Of a DNA stretch of 64,000 bases, positions 23,267-36,632 are shown piece after piece. Each line of letters opens with the position of its first letter. Within the stretch, counting starts at the first letter, position 1. Source of the DNA: Campylorhamphus procurvoides (Eukaryota > Chordata > Aves > Passeriformes > Dendrocolaptidae). Location: the NCBI GenBank assembly GCA_013396655.1, contig WBMV01002763.1, positions 573 through 64,572 of the forward strand. Direction: 5' to 3'. The position numbers were made by a program, and so were the translations under genes. Below the pieces are notes generated by a model that saw only the letters and a list, made by a program, of their open reading frames with translations, did no database searches and was not told where the DNA came from.

Positions 23267-26200
23267 TGATGAGAGCAACTGCCCATTTTGAAGATATTTC
23301 AGTCATCAGTAGTTAAAGACCTGGAGTAAGTGATACGCCTTTCTGTAGGGTTACTGTTCCATGACAACAAAAACAGCCACTGGCATTTAGTACTGGCCAT
23401 GACGATACACAGACCTTAGAGGATGCAATTTTTGATTCCAAGAGGGAGCAACTAGCATAAAGGATAGGTTTGGGAGGTAGAGACATTCATAAATGTGGTA
23501 AAAACCACCTGCAGTTATGAAAATTAAGGAATGTGGATATGATTCTTGCAGAATCACTTTGAAAACTGTTTTTTTTTACTCAAAGAACGGTTAGCTGGTG
23601 AAATTCTCTTCCTCTGAAGACCCTCTGCTTGTCTTCCATTTGAACACTTGAATAATCTCAGAGTGCAGCTTTTCCATTTGCAGCCTGTGAAGTTATGCAT
23701 GGAACAAAATTCGCATGAAATAAATAAAATATTTATTTTAATGTTTATTTTTTTCTTACTTTTTCTCTATTTTTGCACTGAGGTACTTGTCAATGCTAAA
23801 GAAATTTCCATCAGAAATAGGACAATTTAACCCTCAAAAAGACAAACAATACATTATGCTTAATTTACTTATGTATCTGATAAGAAATTTACATGTCACG
23901 GAGAAAAAGAAGCTCTTTAATATTCCCTGTGCATGAAGAGAAACAGAGGAGAACCAAATGGGGAACTGCTCATTTTGGGGAGGTGGTTTTTTTTACTTTG
24001 TGTCTTCATTGCCTCTGTAAACTGCTCTTGAACCCAAAGAAATCCATGAGAGGGTCACAGGCTTGAATTCTTTTCTCTTTACATATTTCAGTTAATGTTC
24101 CTTTGAGTGGTAAAAAACTGAATCTGCTGATCCCAGGGCTGAGCAGGCTTAGATTGATGCCTCTATTCTTTGCATTAGCAAGTGACCTTAATTCACATAT
24201 TCTATCTATTTTAATAAACGGTATTATTTATTGAACTGACAGACTCCAGTATTTTTTAAGTATTTATGGAAGCAGCCTTTACATACATACCACTGATGTT
24301 TATCCTTGGGCTGCTGCCAGAGCAGTGTATGGCTTGAACAATGAGTTTGGATATACACTATTTATTGCTTTTCTTTTTTATCTCTTTCACAGGATAGGCA
24401 GAAGTTTTCATCTGTTATCAAGTACAATACTTCTCTCTCCACATGATAGTATTACTGCCTTACTAGATCTTTTTTCCTAACATACCCTGTCATTTCTGGG
24501 TTTGAATTTTCCTTTGTGCATCTACGCACCTCTTTCTTTTTTGTTAATAGAACACAAATATTTTACTATTTTCTTGATGTGCCATGTTCTACTCATATTC
24601 TAAGAATGTCATGCTCCATTTAAGTGTCAGGATGAAGACATCCAGTGTAATCTCTTTTTTCTGTAAGTGTTTCTGACTTCTTTTTGTCTGTATAATTCTG
24701 TCTAGCAAGGAGCCTTTTGCAAACTAATGTTCTTAAGAGCACTGTAGATGAAAACAGCTCACCTATGGCATTACAGAGAAATGAAAGTGGCAGTGAGTGA
24801 ATAGCTGGGGAAGTGAGATATTAGAAAGAAAAAAAGAAGTAATCTAACTCGAGCAAGGCAGTGTAAAAGCTCATTGCTGAAATGAAGGATAAGGAATTAA
24901 AAATGAGTAATATGTATTTCTTCTAAGTGAGCTAAATTCTGGTTGGAGCTTCCAGACAGACAGTTCTGAAGAAGTTGGCTGTGAAAAGGATGCTGAAACT
25001 AGAAAAGTGCAAGTTTCTCTCCATCGCTGGGCATTCAATCTGCTCAAGGGAGAACTAGTTTTCTGCCTGCATTCAGCCTGTTCCTTGATGATTTGAATCT
25101 AACAGACATTGATCAGAAATGATCAATTATTTCATGTAAAGTCACCTTCAAGTTGTAATTGGTGATGGTTATTTACATCCTACTTCCCAGGTTGGTGTCT
25201 CCTGGGTAACGCTAAACCTTTATCAAGGTACAAAGAAATAAGAACAAAGTGAACAACAGTAATAAATTACTTTATTTAGAGGAACTTTGGGAAACAGCTT
25301 CTCAGTGTGATAAAGATGAATGTGTATTATGTTAGAAAACTACAATTTTAACTTTACCTATTAATTTCATTTACCAGGCTGTTAGACATTTCAACAGAAT
25401 CTGTTGATGATAATGCCTTAAGTTTCAACATTTCACTACAAAAGTATAAAAATGCCTGATATCCTAAAATAACTTTTTAAGTTTGAAAACCAGGAGCACA
25501 AGGAAGTAGTGGTAATAATCACATGAGGGTACGCATATTTTTCCATTTGCAAATGTGGGGAATTATTTCACTGAATTTGCAAAACTGGGAGTGTTGCTAT
25601 TAAAGCTGACTGGCTGGCTGGAGTGGCTGCAATTCTATTACCAACTGCAGAAAAGAACCAAGCTGAAGAAACATATATAAAGCCAAAATCTTGTCCCTAC
25701 CTCCAGGGAAAAAGATTGTCCCCAACAATACATTGATTATTGCTTTCCTAGAGCACTGACCCTGACAAACACTGATATTCAAGCCATGGAGTAGATGTTC
25801 TCCTACTCCTATCCACAGTTTTCTGACTCTGGGAGCAGACGAATTCACATCCAGCATGAACTGAGATCAAATTATTTTTTATTTAAATATTTCCTATCTC
25901 TTCCCTCAGAAAACATAAATGATTCCTTAGATATGTTCTAATTATTAAAAGTATATAAATAACAAAGTATAAATAGTTAGTGAAGTCTTTGCTGCATGGA
26001 AGAAAAGTGATTTCTTAAGAATGCAATAAATATATGTAATAAATTGTGTAGCAAAAGACCAGAACCAAAATTCATGGCTTAGGCATTAGTAGGATATTTA
26101 TTTTAATAAGCTCAAAACAAGTGGCTTCTTTCCTTTTATTTGAATTAGAAAAAGAAGAAGAATCTTTCCGTGAGAAATTGCATAGTCCTGCAGTTTGCAA

Positions 26201-29200
26201 ATATCCATTAATGGAATTACAAGCTATTTATTTTTATTTGTTCTGTTTTACTCCTTCCCTCTGTTTGGGTAGGAAAGGAATAAATGTAACAATGTAAATT
26301 TATTCTTCATTTACACAAAATCATTCACCAATATTATTTTTAATCACTGAATTAAATATATCTTGCAGTCAGGAATTACAACAATAATATTTCTATGTGT
26401 AAATAGGCACTGGATAAATTATTAACTAGTTTATGAGTAAAAATAATAAAATAATAAATTGATAATAAAAGGTCTACACAACAGAAATGTTTGATACCTC
26501 CTATTCTTTTATAACTTCCATCACCATGCAGATAATTTTTGATAATTTGAGATAATTGCTCTTCATTCTGCAAGGGGAGTCATTTGTTGCAGCTAAAAGA
26601 ACAAGGACATCTAGGAAAAATATAATTTTCATTATTCCAAATAAAACAAAGTCAAGGTTTTTCCTTTTGACTTAGTCACTTTTTGGTCTCTTTCAAGCTG
26701 AGAAACATTTCTTGGTCTCCACTGCCCAAAAAGAGGATCAGGTGGAAATGAAGGCATACATTTAAAGATTATGGGCAATAAAGGAAAATAAGAATCTGAA
26801 CACAACAAGTCATCTCAGTGCTATTTCTGAAGGAAAAAAAGTCCAGTCCACTGTACAGTGTTAGGTTGGTTCAGTGTGAAAACAAGGAGAAAGTCTTTTC
26901 AAAAATGTTTATAATTAATTGTTATGTGTTTATTCAGTAGGCAGCTAAATTGAAATTAATCTTAGAGTTTGTGGAATTCATAGAGAGAAAATTTTCTATT
27001 TAGAAACGATTCATATTTTAAATGATTAAAAGAAATGTAAAGACTAGAGGCAAGGGCTCTACTGACTTGGGCATGCTTTAGCTTGGGGCATCTACAAACT
27101 TAATCAAAAACTTTTCTTCTTATTTGAAATCTTTGCTTCTTTAATTATTTTTTCTTTGTTTATGTGTTTGTTGAATTCCTCTAATTAGAGCAATGTAGTT
27201 AAATCATAAGCAAAAATCCTTATTATTTCACATTGTATACTCTAGTTGCACATCTTTCCTAATAGAAACACAAGTGCATCTTAAACAACTTCAAAACTAT
27301 ACTTAGCCATACTCATGTGAACATCTAAAGCACTTTGGACAGCTTACCTAACAATTAAGGATGTGTTTGCCAAAAAAATAATTAAGAAAGTTAAGAAATT
27401 AAGGCCTCAGCTTCTTGTCCCCAGAGCTTATTTCACACTTTGCTCAGGTTTGTTGACTAGAGGCACGATACTCATGGATTTTGAGCTCTCTGGTGGTAAT
27501 GTGGGATGAATCTGCAAAAAAAGAATATAGGCAGGGTTAGTTAGAAATGTAGGTGGCACTGCAGTATGATACCATACTTAGAGCAATGCCTGCTTCAGAC
27601 TACTTTATTCTCAAATGTTCTGACAAGACAAAAGAATGGCTAAAGCCTGAAAATTCAGCTCCATTCTCTTTCTCTTTATGGTTGGTAAGAAATGCCATTA
27701 ACTGTACAGGAAAGCTTATGAAGCAAGGAGGTTTTTAGGCAAAATTTAAGCATCATCAGAAATCATCATTACCTTGGCTACCACAGTATTACTGCAGAAG
27801 CAACTATGTAAAAAACCAAAGTTGCCCTGAAGACAAGACCCAAGCCTTACAACTTCCCTGTCATATGCAAGATTATCATCCGCTCATAAATATCCTAGAG
27901 GGAAGCCAAGGGATCTCAGACTGATCACGTTATATGGATATGCACCATATGGATGAAGGGGAAATGTCTAAATTGACAATAGAAATGACTGAACAAACAA
28001 AATGTTATCTCTGGGCTCCAAAGACAGACAAATTTACATCAGGAATGAGTTGTGCATTTTAAGAAGAAGGTTAATTAACCATTTCTAAGGTTTATCCAAT
28101 AACATGATCAGTTCTATGAGCTAAAGTCTCCAAGATTAGAAGGCTTTTTAAGTGATATTACAAGTTTAATCAGAAGATTTTAGGGTATTAATAGAGGCAT
28201 CACTGAATAAAATGCTATGAGCACAGCATTTGGGTTTTAGATTTCATAAATTTAACAGAAAAGGCTTAATGATAGAGGATGCTTTGACAAATGGGAGTCC
28301 CACTGTTACGGAAAATGACCCCAAAGCTAATTGCAAACGTAAAATATTATGAAGTTCCTGCCAAATGTTTGCTTGAGTGGTGTCTTTGCTTTGGAAAGAC
28401 TGCATTAACATCTCCTCACTGTGCTGTCTTTTACAATTCACAAATAAGTACTCATAAACTATAAAAAAATAGATAAATTAACCAAAATTTAATCTGAATG
28501 CATATCTCAATACACTAAGACAGAATGAGTGGGCTGTAGCTTTTTATGTTTGCTTATCACTAGCTGTGATTAATGATATCAGTGAATCTGAGAAGGTTTG
28601 AAGGTCTAGTGATGAAAGCAGGCAAAAGCATTTGAGCCTAGTTAAACCTGCCCATAACTATCTGATCCATAAACTGGGCTGGAAACATGATAAACAAGTT
28701 ATCCCATGAGAGCTTTAGCTTTGAGTTTCCTAATATATTTTTCTATGCCTTATTTAATATAACTTTCATGCCTAATATCCAAAATATTTTTCATTCATTT
28801 TCTTTTTGAACTTAGTCCTTTGAGAGAGCATTTTTTTCTGATATGCACTACCAGATTAGTGTGTTTGGAATGGAAGATGTATTCTTCCCCCTGGTATTAT
28901 TACAGATGCATGACATAAAGCTAAATAAATGTCATCTAAGTCCAAAAGGACCATATACTCTGAATTCTTGAACCTGTCTTTGCTCCTGAGAGAAAGTCAA
29001 ATTAAGATTGATAGAAGTGATATGAACAAGGAAAGCAAAGAAATTGGCAGGGTCATAACATGGTATGAGCGTTCATCACCAATTTCTAATACTCATGTAG
29101 CAGCACTTTGGCTTTACAATCAAGTTCAAAGTTGCTTTTGTATACTTTTGGGGTCTAAGTGCTTGTTTCAGATGGCCATAAACTTTGGTTATAACAGCAA

Positions 29201-31000
29201 TTTTCCCTGAGGTTCATCCAGACATCACCTATATTTTTCAGCAAAAGATGCTTCCTTGTTCAAAATTCCTGATTCCTCTATAGCTTTAAAAGTTTCAAGT
29301 TGTTAGATGACCCAGTCAGATTCCAACATGCCACAGACCAGTTGATGTCATCGAATTATCTGACTGACAGCAGCTACTTTTTGTTCTGTACACTTGAACC
29401 ATTTTGAGGATTTCAGGAGCCTGAGAAGTTGTCTCAGTTTTTGTAGTTTGCTGCAATTATTCTCTGTGTTAAGGATTTGTGCTTTGTTTTGATTTTTGAT
29501 TAATCTATTTCTAAATTTCAACAATTATACATGATTAAGAGTCCTTTAGCACTTGGCATTTTCCTCGGTGAGAATATTTATGTACTCTGATGAAGTCACC
29601 TTGTGAGGAACCAAACATTTATCACTCTATGGCATTTCTCATGTCTTCAAACCCCTTTATTTTTCCTCCTGTCTGCTCATGTTTCACCTTTTTAATATCT
29701 TACTAAAATCACTGAGTACCCAGTATTCCAATACTGGGCTCACAGATACCACAGGAAACCTAATGTTAACCTTTATTATTAAAGAATTAATCCCTGCTTT
29801 GCACATCAGGAATCCTGTTGCACAAAAAGCTTGATTTTCTTGACTACTATAACTCTTAAACCCTTGTGCCTCCTTATAAATTTCCAGCACACATTCTGCA
29901 TGACTGGCATTCATTGCTCCACAATCTCTAATGCTTTATTCAGCTGTGCTTTGTTTGAGAGATGCAAAATTATCTTTGTGTGGTTGGTGCACCCCCTTTT
30001 ATTTAATACACTACAAATCCTTGGGTCTTCTCCAAATTCCGTGCAGGAGTAAATTCAGCTCTGGCTCTGGATGACTGTGAACATCTCCATCCCAGTGTTT
30101 CCTTTCACCTCAATCTTTTTAAGCGTGAATTTAACTGAGAAGACTTTCAGGAGTTCCTCTTCAGTCTGACAGGAGAAGAGCAGAAGGAATGAAACATTTG
30201 TTGGGTCTCTAGATAACACCACAGTGATGGATAACTTAACATTTGCATTTTTAAAAAGACTGAGAAAAATGTGGTCCTTTCCACATGGCACTCGTCTGAC
30301 AAACCAAACCCATCAAGAACTCTCCTGGAAGAAGTTAAGTGTGAGATCAATAAATACACACAAGCACATTTGCTTCACCATTGCAACCCTTAAATGCATG
30401 AGAAAGAAAACTGCATCATCATCAGCCAGCAACAGGTGGAATCATGGCACAATTGTTTCTTCTGAATTAAATTTATCCACATTAAAAGTCCATCAAATGC
30501 TCTATTGTTACAGTCATGAGGCAAAACTTGGGCCTGATAAAGATTTTTTTTGTTTGTTTCATAATTTTGTCATTTACACCTCAGCCATCAGAATGCACAA
30601 ATGACCTTACAAATATGCAAGTCACAGAGAGCATCTGGCAACGTTGTGCTCAACCACCCTGCACAGAATGCATCATTCGTAAAATAACATAAGCACACCT
30701 TGGGGCACTGCTGGTTGCACCAGCAGCTGCATCAGTGTCTCTGTAAGGAATTTGAATTTTCATGGATTTTGGTTGGCTATAAAACTCACTTTCATACTGG
30801 TGCTGACTGAATGTGATGAAGTTTTTTAAATTTATTTTGAAAAGTAAATAAAATTGACAGACTTTGAAGAACAAGAGTACCAGCTGTATGTACATACTGA
30901 AATCAGACAAGTTCTTGAATTCAGTAGAGAGTACAAAGCCTGAGTTAAAGGATATTTTATTACTTGTTTTCTAGGCCCAGTGGGAAAATCAGAACCAGGT
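23267..31000. other. Unique AT-rich sequence, no gene seen
   Basis: The longest repeat-free stretch, about 7.7 kb. It is AT-rich with frequent poly-A/T runs and many stop codons in all frames. The frame at 30224-30604 (126 codons) shows no domain and is overlapped by frames on the other strand. I see nothing definite in it. Confidence 0.55.
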
Positions 31001-31187
31001 TTGGGCTGGAAGGGACCTTAAAGACCATCTAAAGTTCATAATAAAGTTCCAATAATAAATTCATCATAAAATTCCAACTCCCTGCCATGGACAGGGACAC
31101 CTTCCACCAGCCCAGGTTGCTCCAAGCCCTGTCCAGCCTGGCCTTGGACACCTCCAGGGATGAGATGCCCACAGCTTCTCTGGGACA
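31001..31187 (-). mobile_element. CR1 LINE 3' fragment, antisense, with local expansion
   Basis: The plus strand reads GGGCTGGAAGGGACCTTAAA, GACCATCT, then an expanded stretch, then CCAACTCCCTGCCATGGACA, GGGACACCTTCCACCAGCCC, AGGTTGCTCCAAGCCCTGTC, CAGCCTGGCCTTGGACACCT, CCAGGGATGAGATGCCCACA and GCTTCTCTGGG. Positions 31031-31078 hold extra AAAGTTC-type repeats not expected in CR1. Confidence 0.95.
31031..31078. repeat. Degenerate 11-14 bp tandem expansion inside CR1
   Basis: Four related units (AAAGTTCATAAT, AAAGTTCCAATAAT, AAATTCATCAT, AAAATTCCAAC) replace what is normally a single short motif between GACCATCT and CCAACTCCC of antisense CR1. Confidence 0.75.
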
Positions 31188-31738
31188 TTTATTCAAGTTT
31201 TGCTTTCAGCTGTTCTACAGTCACAGGGCTACTCTACATTTGCTACAGCAGGGTGTCTCTCTTGGCTGCCTTAATGCTGATTTGTCAAGTAAAAGTGGCA
31301 TCCAGTGCTCAGACTGAACCTGAATTTGCTACTGTATGTGTAGATATGTGTATGTAATTGTATATGTAATCATGATACTGATTAGATCTGCCCTGGCTGT
31401 GAACTTGACAGAGCCTTAAGAGCTGTTTGGTGGAGGTGTCTACTCACCACTTTTTTACTGTGTTTATTTTTTCACTTATGGCTACCGTGGGGTCTGTGAG
31501 CTCAGTTCATTGGCCAAAACCATCTGGTGTCATTTGGGATACTCTAGGACACCCAACAAGACCTGCAACCATGAGTCCAGAGGATGTGTGTTCTTCGCTG
31601 GTCATGAGCCACCCGTTCCAAACCTGTGGAGATGCCACGGATCTCCTACTGTGTTTGAAATAGTACCAGATGGTTGGTTTGCAGCAACTCACTCAAGACT
31701 CTCACATGCAGACATCTACATTTAGATGTATCAGAATT
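31188..31738. other. Unique sequence with an inverted repeat, no gene seen
   Basis: Short overlapping frames lie on both strands between 31427 and 31725. An inverted repeat (31518-31539 and 31654-31675, first 11 bases perfect) explains part of their mirrored look. No known domain. Confidence 0.5.
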
Positions 31739-32240
31739 TGCAAGCGGAGTCCCACACCAAAATTTGCCTGTTTTGCCTAAATCAGAAGTGTTTATGGCAT
31801 GGAAAGAGTGTTTTAAGGTCACCCAAAAAATCACCAGCAAGGGCATCAGCAAAACCAGGTTTAATATAAAGGCAATGGCACAAGAGAGTTCGTGGCAAGG
31901 TTCACTTTACTACTGACTAGACAGCAAAAATATACTGAGAAAAAGCACACAAAGATCTAAAAATCAATATCAGCCTGAACTGAAATAAATGGAAGACTAC
32001 TCAAGTGAAGGCTGTGGTTGGGGGTAGGGAAGGAGAGCAGGTAAGACAAAAGGACAGAAGGACAAGGACAAAAAGAGAGGTGGCCTAAAGACCTGGCAAC
32101 ATTTAAATTATGACTTAGCAGCATTTAATTTAACACTTACTAGCTTAACAACTTAACTTGGATGCATATATGATTTACCATACTATAAAAGTAACTTATA
32201 AATGTACTTAAGAATTTAAGAGAGAATTATCCCCAGCACA
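31739..32240 (-). mobile_element. Solo-looking ERV LTR (ERVL-like), antisense
   Basis: Read on the minus strand the segment starts TGTGCTGGGG and ends GGACTCCGCTTGCA, the TG...CA ends expected of an LTR. Its 3' third has the U5-like order seen in passerine ERVL-type LTRs: a GTGAACCTTGCC block, a CCTTTATATTAAACC block (probably a decayed AATAAA signal), TTTTGCTGATGCC, then TTTTGGTGTGGGACTCC at the end. No flanking retroviral coding sequence is visible on either side, so a solo LTR is likely. GATGTA occurs just outside at 31725-31730 and 32244-32249 and could be a target-site duplication if the true ends are a few bases further out. Family name and ends are inference. Confidence 0.65.
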
Positions 32241-35200
32241 TTTGATGTAGCATATGCACACAGACAGCAAGAGCCTGTGCAAGGTGCCTGTGAACAAGTT
32301 CCCTCCAGTTCTGTGAAATACTCAAGCTCCAGGCCTAATGAGCATTTCGCAGATCATAGAGCAGCCTGTGGGTGGGGGGGAGGATGCACCACCACAACTA
32401 AATAGTACAGTGATAAAAATAACAGGAACTTTTGGCCAAATTCTGCTCACAACCTGATTTTTAAGACAGGAAGTGGTTTAATGTTCATTTTTCCCGCACC
32501 AAATATTTAGAAGGAGGGTTGTTCCAAATACAGACTATTATTCTTTGTTAATCTTAATTAGGAAGCACCACTTCCCAGTGGCTGTGGGTTTGTACGTTTT
32601 GTTCTAGTTGAAGTAACTGAAAAAATAACCACAAATAGAAAACACCATATATTTATTTGGTTTCCTTAGATGAACCATCTCCCTGGAACATTTCTGAATA
32701 ATCAAGTAGTCACAGCTTATTGTTGTGACCAGTAAAAAAGATGAAGAGAATTTTCATTTAAAAAATACCAGAGTTGTGATTAGCATTTTTGTGCACAAGC
32801 CTTTTTTCTGAGCTGCTGCATGGCTGGGACCTTTCCCAGAAAGTCTTGGTACAAATGACCTGCAGAGTTACATGTGAATAAAGAGATAAGAGACATGGTT
32901 ATTTTGGAGAGCTGAAAGTAGTGTTGCTCTTCCCTATATAAAATCACAGTTCAGCAATCAGGTTATTTGGGTCTACAAGAAAAGTCTTTCTTTCTTTTCT
33001 CCCTATTCCCTTCTCACTTGCCTGTCTATAAAAATCCTCCAAAACTTCCCTGAAGTTAATGAAATGTCACCAAAGTAAAAGGAATCAATTTCAGGCCATT
33101 TATGTTGTCTCACATTTGATCTTCTTCTTGATGTTTTACTTGTCTTTGTCTTCCTTACTTATTTCCCAAGAGAACAAAATAAGCAGGATCAGAGCCCAGT
33201 TCATCACTGGATTTTTACACCAGAATAATGCCATTTATTTCAGGTCTTTCCACAGGTATGAAATTTGATTTATAATGTTTGGATGTGCACATCCACAAAG
33301 TGATCAGTTACAAAGAAAACTTGTTAAACAAAATTTAATGAGATTCATGCTGTTATTTTTCAACCTAAAGTTTGTTAAGGATTTGTGTTTTATTAAATGT
33401 CTGAGAGGTAATGTATCAAATTTAAGATTTCAGATTAGAAATATGGAAAGATTTTTAACTGTCATAACAACAGCAGATAAAGTATCAATAATTTCTGTTT
33501 TGAATGCAATCTGAAATTGAATTTCTTTCATTCCATGGCAAAGTTGATAACAAAGCAAAATGAAACATTCCAATAACGCGCATTCCATATTTCTGAGAAT
33601 AAATATGATTTCTTTGTTGAGCATCCTGGAAATTGGCACATTTCATGTACAGAGACATAAAAGTACTGAAGTAAGCAATGATTTGCAATCAGAGTAGACT
33701 ACAACTTCAAATTAAAATTACAATATTAATACAGTCCATTGCCTCTGCCCATTCCTTATGTTATTGCCTACAAAGTTCTATTTGCCTTTGGTTTTGTTTA
33801 TGCAGGTTTTGTTCATGTTTAGGTAATTTAAAACATAAGTTCAGCAATGTATTCCAGACACGACCTAGTTCTGAGATCCCTCAGATGCAAAACTCCTCTG
33901 AAATGGTTTTTGAATAATCTGTCCTTCTAAAGTACGTGCAAACAACATCCCTCCACCTGATGTAGGCTGTGTTACACTCAACACTACTAGAATTGTATTC
34001 AGAGGAAAGCTATATTTCATTTAGGAAAGACAGCGAACTTATCTACAGCTCTAACACGTAGCTCTGATTAACTTTTGGAGACCAGGCTAATATATTAATA
34101 AAAATGTTTCAAAGAAAAACACAAGACTGGGGAAAAAAATTTTGGAGGATGTATTCTGAATAATTTTTACCTTCAGAATCTAGTGTTTAGAATAAAGTTA
34201 GGAAATATTAAGTATATTTGGTTTGGGTAGACTTTTGTTGAAGTGCTTTACGTTGTATTTCTAAGGGAAAAGGCAAAATACAAGGTTTATAATTCTAATC
34301 ACAAAAGCTTCCGTGAGTAATAAAAAGAGAACAATCATCTGTTTAAAAATAAATAAATAAATAAAATGCCCAAAAAAACACAAACCCCACAGGATCTGGA
34401 GAAATTATCTGATGGCATCTAATATAGTGCCACCTCCAAAAGGTGAACCATTTAGTATTCTGCCAATGCCAACTCTGCAGAAAACTTTCTTTGAATATCT
34501 CTATTAAACTGGTGGATATGTTTTATTAAACATTTCAAATGTATCAAGCAAATTTAGCCTTTTTTTTTTTTCCTGCAGGGTGAGGTGCTGTTTCCTTAAT
34601 TTAATGTATTCCGTACCCAAAGGAACTTGGCATTTAAAGATGTGCATTATTGTAAATACAAGCTTAGTCTCCTCACAGACAGCAAGACTTCTCACATGCT
34701 TGAGTGCCTCACTAGACTGGTATCTATAAGCATAGTCCAAATTCAAACTGTCTTTTCATTTATTTTAATGAGTATTAGATTGGATGTTCTATGAATTTCT
34801 TTCACCATTGTCATCTTCCAGTATTTCTCCCTGGGGACTGAGTGCAAATACTTGAGATTCAACATGTGTTGCTTATCACTCTCCATTAGAAAATATGCCA
34901 TGTGTCCTATCTTCCTGCTCATTGAATGGATGAACACAGAGGACTTCCCACAGGATGCCTTTCAGATTTAAATCTCACCTTCTCGAGATGCTCACATGAG
35001 GATTTGATTTTCATTTGCTGTGAACATTTGTGCCAGTAAAACTTTATTGTCTGGATGTGTGCAGAAAGTGAGCAGAAAAGACGTGTGAGCATATGAAATC
35101 CTTTGCTGCTAAATGTTTTTTACACCTTTAACTCTGGCTGATGAACAGATGAGAGCTGGCTACAAGAAGCAGGCAGAGAATTTAATTTTGTCAGTCGCAT

Positions 35201-36556
35201 TTTTCAATGGATTAGCTGAAATTTCTCTAAATCCTGGAGTGCTGAGACTTGTATGAAGGCCAACACAGAAGCATTTCTTTCAAGGAGATATTAGGACTCA
35301 GTTCAGAGTGACAACAGAAATGGCAGCCAGGGCCACACAGAGAGGAATTTAGGGAAATAAATGACAGCTGACAGAAAATGTCTGAATATGCATTAAAGCT
35401 GGGAAAGTAGTAAGGCCATTTTCAGTTTAAACTCTCACACTGCACAGATGAGAATTGTTAAATAGCTGCCACATTCAACATCAGTGGATCAATTTCAGTG
35501 GTGAGAAAAGTGTTTGTGAAGTGTTATAAGCATGCATGAGTCTTACGCTGAATGATTATATTTGATGATAAAACTTGTGAGTAAATACATAAAAATGATT
35601 TCAGGGGAAAAAATCTCCAAGCTGGGATTAAATGAGATATAGCTTATATTTATCCCTATGTACAAACTTCATGTACTACAAAATTCTATAGAAATAATTA
35701 AAAGCTTAAATAATATTTTCACTTTACAGAAAACCTTATAAATCAGTTGATGTGGATTTTGGGTCTACAAATGAAGGAAATTCCCTTCACACTTGAATAA
35801 TTAGAAGCTAGAGCATAGGTGGGGAGAAAAGATGATGATCTGCTTCCTCTGGAAATAATATCCTAAAAGCTGGGTTATCAATCCAACAGGATAGATTTCC
35901 TAACACAATAGCTACCTTTTAAATTAGCTCCTGTAAATTAACCAGCTCAACTAAACATTGGCAGGATCTTATCACTGTAATGCACAATAAAGTCTACACT
36001 ATTAAAATTCTACTGAAGAAAACTTAGCATGAGATAAGGCAGACATGAATGATCATTTAACATTAATCCTGATGACAACTATTTCCACTCTTCTATTGAA
36101 ATTCCCTCCTTCCTACGTTTTCATTTCCAAATACAACGCAAACAGCACATGCTAATCAATCACTTATACATCCACCATAATTTTTATATAAGGCCCTCTA
36201 TCTTAGATATATAAGCCAATGAAGATAATTTATCTTCCTGCTTGCTTTGCAGTCTCATTAAATGCAAGGAAAGGTAAAGAAAAGTAAGGTGGTACAGAGA
36301 AGCAGCATGTAAGTTTTAGGGTCCATAGGTAGTTTCAACACTGATGTTTGCAGTCAGAATTCATTCAGTGATGAATCACAAATGTTGACAACAAAGATTG
36401 TCCCATCCAAAAGAGAGATACGTTTGTCTGGCACAGCATCACCCAAATGTGATGTCACTATAATGTTCCAGACTATGTCTAAGTCAGAATGAGCCACCTT
36501 AATCATGTCTGCAAAGTGATTCCAAGTCCAACCTTGTCTCATACTGTGTCAGCTTA
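32241..36556. other. Unique AT-rich sequence, no gene seen
   Basis: No recognisable gene. It includes an (AAAT)n run at 34346-34366 and a calmer, more balanced block at 35040-35470 with TALE-type and octamer-like motifs. Confidence 0.5.
34346..34366. repeat. (AAAT)n microsatellite
   Basis: About five AAAT units. Confidence 0.85.
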
Positions 36557-36632
36557 TCATAGAATAATGGAATGGGTTGGGTAGGAAGGGACCTTAAAGA
36601 CCATCTCATTCCAACTCCCTTCCGCTGGACCA
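36557..36632 (-). mobile_element. Short CR1 LINE tail fragment, antisense
   Basis: It starts CATAGAATAATGGAATGG, followed by GTTGGGTAGGAAGGGACCTT, AAAGACCATCTCATTCCAAC and TCCCTTCC: the complement of a CR1 3' end truncated to about 75 bp. Confidence 0.92.

Noticed and set aside
25538..25575. Weak resemblance to antisense MIR core
   Set aside because: Too short and AT-biased to separate from chance.
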